From Caprimulgus europaeus (taxonomy: Eukaryota; Chordata; Aves; Caprimulgiformes; Caprimulgidae), in contig OU015541.1 in NCBI GenBank assembly GCA_907165065.1, forward strand, positions 4,216,001 to 4,280,000: DNA of 64,000 bases, given 5' to 3'. The position numbers and the translations under genes are program-made. This document shows positions 40,031-51,893 of the stretch, one piece after another (position 1 is the first letter of the stretch; every line of letters starts with the position of its first letter). The notes under the pieces were generated by a model that saw only the letters and a list, made by a program, of their open reading frames with translations, was not told the DNA's origin and did not search any database.

Positions 40031-41450
40031 TTTTAGACAGATTTGATGGCAATTTTATCTACACAAGACACAGGGCTGAGTTTCTCAGGTAGCCTACAGG
40101 GAGAAGGACCAGAGTTTTTGCTGGGTATTTCAGAGACCATATGCAATTCTTCTACAAGGCTTATCTCTCATCTCCTAGCTAGACCAAAGGATCTAAGAAA
40201 TCCCTCTCATTCAAATCAAATATCAATCCAACTCCTATTGTTCCTTTCCTTATTGGAGATGCAATCCCCTTGATAAAGAAGGATGCATGGTGGTGCTTTA
40301 AGCACTTACCCATAGCACACTTGCAGCAGACAGCAAGCTTGTTCAAGGCTATCCATCTCTGAGCAGCACAGACTGACAGAGGCTAGAAAGCCTGCATTTA
40401 TAAAAAACAAAATATTACTGCAAGGCCATGGGTGAGTTTTAGTTACACTTTCAGTTCACAAAGTCAAACTCAGAGGCTTATCTGAGCAGGGAGTCTCATA
40501 TCCCTGCCACACGCACACGTAAGAGCGAATATCCTGTAGCAGGGCAGGGGATTTGATCAGATTGCAAGTGACGAAGAAAAACCTCTCGGGAAACATGAGC
40601 AAAACACTGCCACACTCATTTACAACCTTCAATACTTTGATGTTTACCACGGTGTTTTGAGACCCTGATTCTCTGACGTCCCCTCTGGACAGCATTTTCA
40701 GGATATCACAGGTCTGAGCCATCCCTGACTCCCATGTGGGTGAGGCAGGCAGCGGTCCTGTTTTCCAGACAACTGAATGGGACTGATGCACTTTAAAAGG
40801 TGCAGACTCACAAGTTCACTATTCAATCATCCAGGGGAACATTTAATACAAAATCACTTATGCTCAGAGGCCTATGCACATATGAGGTCAAAGAAAAAAC
40901 CTCTGAGGAGGGGAGTGGTGATTGCCCCTGCAGCATATTTTCCCTCTGACAGAAGAGGTGAAGAATTCAAGGGCACAAATGAATTGCCCAGTACCCAAAG
41001 AGAGACTGACCTGTGCCATCGTACAGCAGAAGCACCCCAAGTCACACACACCATCCTTTTAAAAATGCTTGATAGGATACTTTAAAAAAAAACCTGAGGT
41101 TTTATTGAGCCCACCCCTTCCTTCTGAAATCCCATCCCTAATTCTCTTTTCAACTGCTCATATGTCTGGATCAAAGAAAAGATGGATTTTAATGTATTTT
41201 TAAAAATGCTGAGCTTAGAAACTGTTTGTAAAAATTACTAATTGTACCTAGTTAAAAAGCTAAACCACTTTTTTATTTAAGTGGGGATACAGCTCTCTTT
41301 CCCGCCCCCAGAAATAGCAGGGATGACGAAACATTCCCACCTCCAAATCTGAACCAGAGCAAAGCCTACATGGCAAACAGAGGCCGTTTTGGTTAATGAT
41401 TTCTTCATGTCCACGGACAGATTTATCAAAACAAAACCACAGCATTTTAC
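40031..41450. other. Unique noncoding DNA
   Basis: An open frame of 111 codons (40456-40791 -) has no recognised feature. A weak CR1-like wording near 40165-40200 is too diverged to call. Confidence 0.6.
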
Positions 41451-41597
41451 CTCAGATCGTAGACCTGCCGAAACGAACTCTGCCCAGCTCCCTGCTCCCT
41501 CTCTCCAGCGGGTGTTCAGGAATCAGCAAGGCTGACGCTCCACCTCCCGCCAAAACACTCCTGCCCACCCCTACTGACTTCTCTGCTTTTTTTTCAG

Positions 41598-41782
41598 GCC
41601 AACGGACCATTTTCTCGCTGTCCCCGCAGAGGAACAAGTTGGCCACCTGCCCGAAGCGGGAACCTTGCAGGATGATGCTGAGAGGGGACACTGCACCTCA
41701 GGAGGGACTCGAGGACGAGGGAAAACAGACTCCCCTCAGCAATGCCAAGAGGAAAAACACCCCAAACCACAACCTTCGATAA
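41598..41782 (+). other. Candidate exon behind a strong 3' splice acceptor
   Basis: A textbook 3' splice site precedes this segment: branch-point word CTGAC at 41574-41578, a T-rich tract, and TTTTTTTTCAG ending at 41597. An open frame runs through the acceptor (codon GGC at 41597) to a TAA at 41780-41782, giving about 61 codons after the acceptor. The residues are mostly polar and basic and match no family I know. The region 41458-41716 carries 13 CpG, well above the local level. A variant poly(A) signal ATTAAA lies at 41975-41980. It could be a terminal exon of an unrecognised gene, a noncoding RNA exon, or chance. No partner exon was found in the window. Confidence 0.22.
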
Positions 41783-42655
41783 ATGACACGAGTGTGAGGA
41801 AGCTTTTACAACAGGACCACCACAGGGTTTTTCCTTCCCCAGAAACTGATGAACCAAATCATACAAGATGCACTAAACTGCCCCTGTGGTCTAAGAACTG
41901 TGACAAAGGAGCCATATTTCAAGCTTTCCAAGTTGATCCCTTAACAGGCCTCAATTTCCTCCCTACAAAATAAGATTAAAAGCCCTTTCTCACTTCCCAG
42001 AGCGATGACATGAATCAAGGCATCCCCTGCTCAGAGGCAGTCAGAGAGGACATTCAGCCCCACGTAGCTGCCAGGCCCCTGGGGCCGGGGCAGCTCCAAC
42101 CAGGCCATTTCCAGCTCAGAGAAGACCATACAGAGATGACAAAGTCAGCTTCTTCCTACAACAGCCTGTAGGCACAATATACTGCCCTCAAGCCAGCCAA
42201 ATCCAGCAGTTATTTTTATTACCAGATTTTCTCAACAGTCACTGCTCACTGAAAAGTTGCCTCACCACCTTTTTTTGGGAGAATTTTCCTTTTTAGCTCC
42301 ATCTTTCAGACAGGCACACTTAATCATATTCAAGGCTAGACCTGCAAGCAGGATGTAAATCACTTTACCAGCTCAGCTGCCATGTATTTAATAACTTATT
42401 CACAATTGCAGAAGGGGAAAAAAGGTTAGATTATACAGGGGGGAGACAAAGAGGGAATATAATTTCCGAGAGTTATACAGGACTTTCCATAAATACTTTG
42501 ATTAAATACCACGATGGAGAGAAGCCCCTTCATCACATTGCAGGGGCTAAACCTGGAGCCCAAGTTAAAATTACACTGGTGGCATTTGATGCCTGTTGTG
42601 CACAGGAGGGAATAGCTGCTTGTAAGCAAGAGTGAGGGATGGGAAAGTTAGTTTG
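41783..42655. other. Noncoding DNA downstream of candidate exon
   Basis: Holds the ATTAAA word at 41975 and a GC-richer patch with GGGGCCGGGGCAGCTC at about 42080. No other feature recognised. Confidence 0.6.
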
Positions 42656-42657
42656 GT

Positions 42658-42692
42658 AAAAAAAAAAAGAAAATAAAAAAGAAAAAAAAAGG
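42658..42692 (+). repeat. A-rich low-complexity tract
   Basis: G-interrupted A runs, immediately upstream of the candidate regulatory block at 42695. Confidence 0.93.
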
Positions 42693-42694
42693 TT

Positions 42695-43110
42695 TTGTTT
42701 GTCAGACAGAGCTGTACTGTTGTCTGCAAATGCCAAGGAGGGCACAACTCTCCGAAGACATGTCAAGCCCCTGATCCAGCTGTCAATTGTTCTCGTAGGC
42801 AGAAAATGAAGGGTGACATGTGAAATGAATTCGTACAGTGCTGGTGTGGTGGAAGCCCTCCCGTCCTCCCCGGCCAGCCGCTCCGCGGGCAGGGGCTGCG
42901 AGGGGAAGGGAAGCGCTATGCAGATTTTGCTATTAACATGATTGACCTAATATTGGATGACTCTGTACCCAAGTGCTTATGTGAAATAATAAGCCTGGCT
43001 ACTGAGCAATTATTAAATACAAGGAATTGTTAAATCCTTGCATTGTACATATTCTAAAGGAAATTAATCATTTTGAACTCTGGAGAATACAGTTTTATAA
43101 GAAGAGAAGA
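42695..43110. promoter_or_regulatory. Candidate conserved noncoding element with CpG cluster
   Basis: A repeat-free block. Its centre has seven CpG between 42862 and 42915, flanked by AT-rich sequence. TGATTGAC at 42939-42946 matches the PBX-type homeodomain word, and ATGCAGAT and TTAATCATTT-like words follow. The abrupt change from a CpG cluster to AT-rich homeodomain-type sequence is unusual for neutral DNA. Regulatory function is inferred only. Confidence 0.3.
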
Positions 43111-43969
43111 AATAGCAAATACACAATAGGGTATTTAAATGCTAATACAGTCAAACAGTTTAAAGCATAGCATACATTTTAATATTGGTTTACTGAACAC
43201 TAATTATGCTCTGCTAAGTAGCAGTAAGTAGCATTTATTATCATTTGTTGAAAGTATTGATCCAGATAGTGACAAGTACAATTTCCCTTTCTGCAAATAG
43301 CCTTAAAAATACATATTATCAGATTTCCAAGTCTTCTTTAAACATGTTTTATTTTGAATATTCTGTTGCAAGCACCAGTGGCAGCTTGATACGCTATAGC
43401 CCAGTATTATTTCTGCTCAATGGTGTGAGGCAAAGAGAGATTGTTATCTGTGATCTAAGATTTGTTCTCCTTTATTACTCATGGCTGATAACTTTGCATG
43501 TTTTTTGCATCTGATCACACACTATGGGATGGAGAAGAGTCTTAAATAGCCATTCTTTGTGTTTTGTCAGCAGAACTAACACTATAAAAACAAATGGATC
43601 ATCCCACATCTGGAAGCCTTTGAAGTGGTGAGTTGCAAAACAGGCTGAAGGCAGACAGGCAGGTACTCAGCCTAACGCCTGACCAACTCAGTGCACTTAA
43701 ATTCCCTATCTGGTAACTACTGAGAAGCAAGCACTTCCATAGCCTAAACAAACACCTCATGCCTGCACCCATCCTGAGAAGTACCAGCCTGTGAGAAATC
43801 CATTGGTTTTAATTAAAATAAACTTTGCTAAACAACATAAATTGAACAAAATTCAATCACATTGCAACTAAATCAAATCAAGTTGGTTGGGATAGAAACT
43901 AGCACGGAATTTGTTCCCTGGCCTGAACTATCCGGCCCTTCTAAATACATCAGGCAACAACGTATGAGG

Positions 43970-44110
43970 CCTTTGTAAATACTTTTTAATAGTAATCTTC
44001 AATTTGATTAACATACAGTACCTGCTGCATTAAATGCAAATTAAATATGCAGTTACAAAATTCAATTTAAAGCTTTTCTGGTTTCTTTTATCTGTTACAT
44101 CAAAGATATA
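43970..44110. promoter_or_regulatory. AT-rich block with perfect octamer motif
   Basis: Contains a perfect POU octamer ATGCAAAT at 44034-44041, followed by TAAATATGCAG, and TTGATTAAC just upstream (about 44003). Single octamers occur by chance about once per 30 kb on either strand, so the clustering with homeodomain words is the only support. Confidence 0.22.
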
Positions 44111-45689
44111 AAAAAGTAGTGGCTTGATTTGTTTTTCACGTGCTTCAGAAATATAACATGACTAGAACTGACTTAACGGCAACATGAATGCAAAAGTAGA
44201 TTAAACTCTATTAACTTCTACAATTTTGCTGCAGAATTTTTTTCTCTTGATATTTTAATTTCAACTTTGCTGATCGCAGAAGGAAGCAAGGTCAAAACCT
44301 CGGCTGATGTTCTGACTTGCACAGGATCACTTAGCATAATTCAAGCAGTTGTAAAAAATTAGTACTGCATGCTACGATAAATGGGTTTGTGTTTGTGCCG
44401 CTCATGTAACAGGATTAGAGTAAAAGAAAGCACCATTTCTGTAGTTCAGCTGAAATAAACATTACAAAAGGCAAATTTACACTTCCAAGATTGCTTGTAA
44501 TCACACAATGTTTAAGAAATTCTTTCTGCCTAGCATTATTGTGCCATATAGCTCTAAGTAGGCCATCCACTAAACCAACTTAGCTGTTTTTCTTAGGAAC
44601 AACAAATCACAAATGTTTTACAATTTATTTTTATCACTAAAATTAAAGAGAATAGTGCTGTATTTACACTGTCACAAGGGTAATGTATCATGGCTGTGGA
44701 AGTAACAAAAGAACCTGACTGATGAAATTAGCATCATCTTTGCTTGTGAAAACTTACTGCTAGGAGCTTCACAATCAGTAAAAACACCCATGTTTGTATC
44801 AGTCAACTTGATACTAAAAAACCAACCAAACCCTCAAATGGATTATAGTTCTCTAATAATTTGCTGATTCTGATGAGCAGGCGAAAATTCATCCCCTCCT
44901 CTTCCCCTCCACCTTGACAGGCTTTCAGTCTGAAACCACAACTTGGTAAACTGTAAACTTACTCGGTTATAAACAATTAACAAGTTATTTTGTGCAAGCA
45001 AAATGGGCAAATCCTCTTCCTACACTCCCACTTACACTTTCTTTTTGGAAGAGAAGTTACCCATGGCAAGTGACGCAGAGACAAAATGGCTTTCAAGAGA
45101 TTGGCAAAGTGCTTTAAACTGAATATCCTGTTTGTTGGATTATGACTGTATGCAACTGGAAGTCACTGTGATAATTCTGAAGCCATTCAATCCCTGTACT
45201 ACTGGAATCCTGCCAAAGCAATTAAGGTTGCTGACTCTGCCACGACACTGAGAATGTATAAAATAATTTTACACCTTATCATGTTGTGGTAATAGGTAAT
45301 CACACCTATAGATGAGGGAGAAATAACTATACAGCATGGATTAAATTAACTGATAGGATATTTACCAAGAGCAAATGGCCTTCAAATATGAGGTAAAGCC
45401 CTTGCCACCAGTCTGCTCCCAGAATTGGGAGCGTGGGGGGTCCTGCTGGACTTACCACTAATGGTACCTTATGGAAAAGAGACTTTCCTTCCACAGGCCT
45501 CCAGCACAGGGCAGGTACCTGCCTGACCCTGCTCTGCCCCAGGCACAGAGGCAGCAGTGGCTGCACCTGGACCTCAGGAGTGACACCAGCCCCAGTTTCT
45601 GAACAGCAGATGTGACAGAGAGCCCTGGCTAGAGTGCACTGCACATCACTTGCATCATAAAAACTAGGGTACAGCCAGATTTTGGTGGT

Positions 45690-45793
45690 TTTTGTGTTTC
45701 GGGTTGGGGTTTTTTTTGTGCTTTGGTTTTTTGTTTGTTTGTTTTGGTTTGGGGTTGTTTTTTGTTTTGGTTTTTTGGGGGGGGGGGGGGGGG
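45690..45793 (+). repeat. G/T low-complexity tract ending in G17
   Basis: Nearly every base from 45690 is G or T, with repeated GTTT and GGTTTTTT units, ending in an uninterrupted run of 17 G at 45777-45793. The G strand has several runs of three or more G and could fold as a quadruplex. The complementary strand gives the poly-proline and lysine/asparagine/threonine frames seen there, which are artefacts. Assembly and read accuracy over the G run are likely poor. Confidence 0.95.
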
Positions 45794-47099
45794 TTAATAC
45801 CAGACAGCCAATAATAAATGAAACATTGAACAAGAGGTCTCGGATCCATGACACAGACTCTCTTAGAAATTGCCGTGAAAGATAAGCTCTTCTCTGACAG
45901 ATGCCACACTCCTGCTTACAGTCCAGTATTCATAATGGTGCTGAGACATGCTGCTGAGCAGACACAACATCCTTAAGTCAGATGGCTTAATTTTTGGTCC
46001 AGAACACGATGGGTGGATGCTGGCTGGTTTGTCTTGTTTTCCTTTAATGTATTCAAATGGGAAGTCCCCAGAGGGAGCAGGCACTAAGCTACAATGCTGA
46101 GGCACAGCCTTATAAATCCAGTGATGCTGATGTAGAAATGTAAACTCAGCTTACAAGTCTCTCTTACAAGCCCAGCTGCACCTTTCTTAGATTCCTATTT
46201 GAACTCCCAGCACTGATTCCCAGCAAGGCTGTGTGAGATTCACTAGCCCAGCAGACAGAAGTAGCTAGCAGGGGTATGAAGGTACTCCTCCGAGAACACC
46301 TCCAAACACAACACTCAGTCTTGGACTGAGCGCAGAAGAGAAACAAGCAGGTGCTGTCCATCCTTTGGGAAGGGCTACAGGAACACAGCCAAAGACAGAG
46401 ATTTACTGTACAATTTAATATTGCTTTGGGCTACATGACCAGCCAGTCCATACTGTGAGGAGAGGGCTGCACAGAACACCTGTCAACAAATGAAGGGATA
46501 TATTTCCAAAATGAAGGGTATAGAGTTTATTGCAGCTGCAGGACAGCAGTACAGCTCTGCACCAGCTAGCAGCCTTTACATGCTGCTTAATATAATTATC
46601 AATATAGGAAAAAAAAACCCCAAAAACCAACAAGTAAATGAGGAGTTGCCATGGCAACTGCTACCTCCTAGGAATACGAATGATATGGGACCACCCTCAC
46701 TGAGGGAATGTTTTATTTATTGTTTCATGTTTTAAATGTTCAGCAAAGTTATGCTGCTAGACATGGCTGTGCACGTTGTCAACCTTCACTTGGTACCACT
46801 TGCATTTTGTTGGCTAATTCTGCCTTGAGAGAGGACCCTAATTTCCAGTGCTGAGAAGCAAGACTAAAGGCAAACTCTCTGATCAGCACGGTAACATCTG
46901 CTCGTAATTCAAGTGCCTGCTGATGGTCAGCACTTCCCCTGCTAAATTACAACATGCTCCCAATTTATAAACCATCTAAATAACAATTGAAAGTAGAAAG
47001 ACGGAGAAATTCATTTCAATCTTCGCACTGATAAGCATTTAAGGACCTGTGGGTTTTTCTATTTGTTTCTCATTTTTTTTTGAAACATGCACTGCTTTT

Positions 47100-47174
47100 G
47101 CCCTAAATCACCTATTTCACTGATAGCTGAACTTTCATGCATTCAAAACATGCTCAAGCATATGCCTAAAACCT
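47100..47174. mobile_element. Left flank of an older repeat split by CR1
   Basis: ATTCAAAACATGCTCAAGCATATGCCTAAA, just before the CR1 at 47175, has the alternating 'catgctyaagcatatgcyta' wording of a dispersed sauropsid repeat that typically contains mirrored 'aagttaagcacatgcttaag' segments. The matching right part lies beyond the CR1 at 47330-47420. Confidence 0.35.
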
Positions 47175-47320
47175 ATCACAGAATGGTGGGGGTTGGAAGG
47201 GACCTCAGAAGAGTCTCAGCTCTCTCAGCCTTTCCTCATATGGAAGATGCTCCAGGCCCTACATCATCTTTGTGGCACTCTGCTGGACTCTCTCCAGAAG
47301 ATCCCTATCTTTAATGGGAC
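47175..47320 (-). mobile_element. CR1 LINE fragment with internal deletion
   Basis: This is a reverse-oriented CR1. It starts with ATCACAGAATGGTGGGGGTT and GGAAGGGACCTC, the complement of the CR1 3' end. It then jumps directly to AGCTCTCTCAGCCTTTCCTC, ATGCTCCAGGCCC, ATCATCTTTGTGGC and CTGGACTCTCTCCAG, a block that in intact avian CR1 lies a few hundred bases farther from the 3' end. The stretch between (the 'tccaaccccc' and 'gcctgttccagtgctc' boxes) is missing, so the copy carries an internal deletion, estimated from memory of the family at about 300 bp. The flanks on both sides look like halves of an older repeat into which it inserted. Confidence 0.9.
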
Positions 47321-47329
47321 AAAAGCACA

Positions 47330-47425
47330 TGTCAAAACATTTAGCTGTATAGGGATGGTGCTAAGTACATGATTAAAGTTAAGTATAAGCTTAAGCTTTG
47401 AGGAATTGCAGCCTTACACTGTCAA
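47330..47425 (+). mobile_element. Right flank of an older repeat split by CR1
   Basis: TGCTAAGTACATGATTAAAG, TTAAGTATAAGCTTAAGCTT, TGAGGAATTGCAGCCTT closely follows the 'gcttaaagttaagcacatgcttaagtgctttgctgaattggggcctt' end of a repeat seen widely in reptile and bird genomes. With the left piece at 47100-47174 it suggests the CR1 fragment landed inside an older element. Confidence 0.45.
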
Positions 47426-47429
47426 AGTT

Positions 47430-50400
47430 AGGCACATGAGTGTGTAACATCATCACTGTGGTACAGAGCAAGGGGGCAAGGGGGATAATATTCCTATTTC
47501 AAGATCCTAATCAGTTTCCAAGACACAGAAAGGCATATCACAAAGAAATAAATACATGGCTTACATGCTAGCTTAATTAAGATCATAAAACACTGAGGGT
47601 CATCTTCAAAGAACACAACATTTTGTTTTAATGAATGGACACTACAAGAGAAAGGAACCAAATTGAGGCTAAACTTCAAGATTTTATAGTAGTAGTAGAA
47701 GTAGTAACAATAAAATAAAATTTAAAAAAAATCCAAATTTCCACGTAGCTGCCTCTATAAACCTAGATTATGCTCATGAACGCAGAAAATTATTTAATTC
47801 CTCATCTTTGTGGAGGCTAAGCTTTGTCACTCTGACATCAGCAGACTAGTCCATTTCTTCTCCACTTTTTACTTTATGTTATCTCCTGTTCAGCTTCTGC
47901 ATTTCTCTTTTTATTCCTGCTGTAGTGCTCTTCAGAGATGCACTGCTAATTCAGCCAGCAGAGACAACAGGATGCTCATTCCCACTACCTATCATTTCCT
48001 TGAATAACAATCTAAGTTATATTTCTAATCCACAGGGTAATGTTACATTAGTGCAAACACACTTGCATGTAATATGAAATATATACTTCTAAAAAATATA
48101 TTACCAGCTGGAAGCAGAAACAGGATGATAAAGCTGAAACACAAAATGGTGTTTAAAAAAAAAAAAGAATATAGAACAGCCTCCATTCTCTTGTGCATTT
48201 CTTTATCTGAAGCAGATTGCATTTAAATCAATCTAAATCTATGCTGAGGGTTTGTTGTTTCGTTTTTTTTTTTTTAAAAAAAGCAAAAATTCAAGCTTAC
48301 TCTGTCTTTTGGAAGCAAAGAAACAGATTTCAAATCATCCTTCTAAAAAAATCCTCATTTTAAAAGTGTCGTGTATAGAGTAGAGCTACCTGAACAGCTG
48401 ACAGTGGCAGTGTAATATTCACTTGGTTGGGTTATGCCATATAAAAGAAACTCACCTTATTTTTCTACCTTGAAAATTCAGATTTTTTTTCCTGCCCTGC
48501 GAGATGCCTCCTCAATAATGTAACAGAATAAGACAAAAATTATACTTGTGTGGAAGGGCACTAACAACACAGCCAAGATGGCAACAGTTTTGCCAACTAT
48601 GTTGTTCCTAAAGAAAGAGGGAGAGACAAGAAGCAGAAGTGTGAGGTAAGAGGGTGGGAGTGAGAAAGAGGGGGGATGCATTACAGGACAGTCACACAAC
48701 ACACTCTTCCCTCCAGGCAAAAGACAGAGCAGCCATAACAGCTTTTCCTGCGACAGCAGCTGTAGCAGTAGGAGCTGCAGCCTTAAAAAAAAAGACACAT
48801 TCCTGCTTTCTCTTTTCCTAGTATTTCCTTTCCTAACTTTCCAGCTTGCTTTGCTGCCAAGGCTAAAATAACATCGTTCTGTGCACCCCATCATTTGAGA
48901 GAGAACTGTTAACTCCTGCACTCGCCGCCAGACAGGAGATGTGAGCCTGAGTATGTTGCTGGTACAACTCTAGAAACGTTTGAACAAATGGTAAATTTGC
49001 CCCTTAAATTCAGCTGAATTCCTATCTCGGTATTCAGAGTGGAACAGCTCCAAGAAGAGGTGCTCAACCCACTGAGATGTGCCCAGATATAAAACCTCCA
49101 GCAGCTGGCACACCCAGACACCAGAGCCTCTTCAGCCAGTATTTATCTAACCAGAACAGTTGCAGCAGGAGAAGCTGTGAGCACCTTCTCCCCTTTCCAA
49201 ATCCTCAGCGATGTGGGAATCAGGATGATCTCCTAAGACATGAGGTAGTTGAGCTCAAGTCTTACAGGACAAGGAAAGGAGTTGGCAAATTTCACATTCC
49301 AAACTCTGTGCTCATAGGTGAGGACAAAGAGATTGTTGAAGCACAACATCCTTCCACAGCTCCTGCTCTTTGAGTTGAGCATTTCACTGCTTTTCCCACA
49401 AGTGTTTGAAATGAACTATCCTGTATCAGGTCAGATAGAAGGGTTTGTCTGACAAAACTTTTATTGTTGGTTTTGCCTTATTTTTTTATTTCCAATGATG
49501 GGAAAGAGGTAGGGGGGGAATAATCTTTAAAAGTATGTCAGTCAAAACCAAGATATATTTCTGCTTTGGTTGCCAACTTGGAAAATCAATTATTCATGCA
49601 GCCAAATTTATAGGCATAAAGGGATTTCAGCTGAATTTCTAGATGGGACATCACAAATGCCGCATTGGCCCATAAACCCCATCTCAACAGACAGACACTA
49701 GAAACCTGACAGATTCACACCTCCAGAATGCTGACAGACAACACAAGTAGCCATGAAATCGCTCAGGAGGGGAACAAGGGCACATCCACTTCACCCTACC
49801 TTGATCTCAATGTGGGGCAAAGCTCCAAGCAACTGAGAAGCAAAACAGCAGCAGCAAGATGTTGCAGTGCTTACACAGCCATGAGGTCTTTTTGATGTCA
49901 AGCACACACAGTGACTGATGATGGCAAATACAGGTTTGGGGAGAAACTGTCATGATTTGATTAAGTGAAAGACACTTAAAGGAAAAAGAAAATGTTCAAA
50001 TTATAAAAAGGCCTATTTCACTCATGCATTTTAAAATTGCAATAATCCACTTGATACCAAAAGAAGAAAAAAAAAAAGAAAGAACAATAAGAAAGATGCT
50101 CTAGCTTATAATTTTACTATCTTCTCTACAAATTCTGCAGCCCTTTTTCTTCCTCTTCTATCATGAATCTTCCACAGATGTAACAGCCCTCAAGCTACAG
50201 ACAGGTTTCAGTCCAGTAAGACTGTCTGTGGCTTTTTTCAGCTGAAGATCGATGACAGACTGAAACATTCTCAAGTTTGCACACTTGAACAACACTAGAT
50301 AAGAACAAACTTTAAAATCCTGGATAATCCTCACTTTACTAATAAGCAATTTTATCTAAATCCTCTAAAAGATCATGATTCCCTGAGTGATGCTAGGGGA

Positions 50401-51800
50401 AGTAAGTTACCAGGTCCAATTTCTAACTCTATTCAGCAAGTATTAACCTTAGCCCCTTTCAAGTCACAGGGGCTCTTCGGTCCTCCTCATCTCAGCTGCC
50501 AGGACTTTCATCCTCGCTCCCAACAATTTGAGGTTTAACTTTTCTCTCCAGGCTCCCTCCTGCACGGTACCGGGTATCCCACTCCCACTGGCCACCCTAA
50601 CGCTCGCTCCTGTCTCACAGCACCAGTCTGCAGTATTACAAAAAACCTCAACACCCCTGGGAGGTAAAGAAGTACAATTACGCTTTCAGAGCTCTGAAGC
50701 TACAGCAAAGGAAGGTGAAGAGATGGATTTGCAAAGACACTTATATTTTAGGGCCTTCAGCATCCACTAAACAACTTCCAGCTTTGGGTAACCTGAGCAG
50801 AACCCACAATATTCACTGAAACCCCAAGTCTCCCTTGTAACTCGTTCAAAGAGAAAGACTTCCTTCTCACACAGGGTTTGGGGGCTAACACACTCACCCT
50901 AGGTAAGAACACATCAGAATTCTTGGAGGAAGCAAAGTTTCACCAAAACATGACAATTAATTAATCAGCATGTTTTAAACCTTTTGCCGAATGCAGAACA
51001 CTCCCCAAAGGACCCTCCAGCAAGTATCGCTCCACAACAGGACACACACACAAAAGACAGACACTTTTTTTTTCTTTTATCTACACCCAAGGAAGACTTC
51101 TGAGAGGTATGCTCCACAATAAGATCCCCAGGAAGCTACAGGGACATGCACACGTTCACACAAAACCTGTAACAGCCCATAATCAAACCCTGAGTCAGTG
51201 ATGCATTTCTTCTAAAGGAGGAGCTAGGGGCTGGTCCTGAAGACGGAGCCTATGTCCAGGGTACTAATTCAAATAACATAATGCACAAGTTATTAACCAA
51301 GAGATGAGCACAGGAGCTGCTAACCAGGTCTACCTTACTGCTCCAAATTTGTACAGGTGGTCACAGTGACAGTGCAGCTCAGCCACATTTGTATATACAA
51401 CTTATTAAATCTTAAGAGCACCATAGGAAACTACTCTTGTGAAAGTTGGGATAAAAAATGTGCACCACACAGGTTGTCCTTTACCAGAAAGCAAACAAGG
51501 GTCTTTCCTAAGGTGAGTCAGGAGAGCTATGCAATTATTATATTGACTTATGCTGGAGAGGGTATGTACTGACCTGCAGTAGCCTTCACTGTGTAGCTGC
51601 AGTCATAACGCAGTTGTTCAATGTTACTTGGAGCGCAATCACAGCTTGAAAATGTTTTCATTGTGGCAACTCTGCCTGGCTTCAGTTTTAATTTTGTGCC
51701 CTGTTTAGAAGATTAACTGTGAACCACAGTATAGTATTCCAGCTGGCTCTGCTCTGAAGAAGCCAATCCAACAGCAACGTAGGACTTCTGATCTAAGCAG
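47430..51800. other. Noncoding DNA
   Basis: A 147-codon minus-strand frame (48478-48921) would encode a hydrophobic end but matches no family I know. Short AGT trinucleotide units lie at 47687-47705, and A-rich tracts at 48153 and 50068. No exon recognised. Confidence 0.6.
48263..48282 (+). repeat. T13A7 homopolymer pair
   Basis: Thirteen T followed by seven A, which forms a small self-complementary junction. Confidence 0.93.
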
Positions 51801-51810
51801 GATCTCCTAG

Positions 51811-51893
51811 CGACACGCTGTTCTTCCCCACGGCTGGCAGAGCCACGGCTCTGATTAGCGCAACCGCGGCAAAGGAAGCAGACGCGCAGGTCG
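51811..51893. other. CpG cluster
   Basis: Ten CpG in 82 bases (for example GCAACCGCGGC and AGACGCGCAGGTCGAG) inside AT-rich DNA almost free of CpG. It is too short for a conventional CpG island. In birds such patches can mark conserved regulatory DNA, small exons or germline-unmethylated sites. Open frames of 113 and 83 codons cross it on the minus strand, without recognisable domains. Confidence 0.6.

Larger units (their letters stand above)
43111..47095. other. AT-rich noncoding DNA
   Basis: Apart from the octamer block and the G/T tract, 44990-45260 is free of homopolymers and has a texture like conserved noncoding DNA (CAAGTGACGCAGAG at 45068), but nothing decisive is visible. The 175-codon minus-strand frame at 45327-45854 depends on translating the G/T tract. 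Confidence 0.6.

Noticed and set aside
40165-40215. Wording like the CR1 3' box (CTAGACCAAAGGATCTAAGA)
   Set aside because: Only a dozen or so bases match, the order of boxes is not kept and terminal octamers are absent.
45327-45854. 175-codon minus-strand open frame rich in proline, lysine, asparagine and threonine
   Set aside because: A large part of it is the translated complement of the G/T tract and G17 run; the rest has no recognisable domain.
48478-48921. 147-codon minus-strand frame with hydrophobic stretches that could look like membrane segments
   Set aside because: No family resemblance, no splice or promoter context; pyrimidine-rich DNA commonly yields leucine- and phenylalanine-rich translations.
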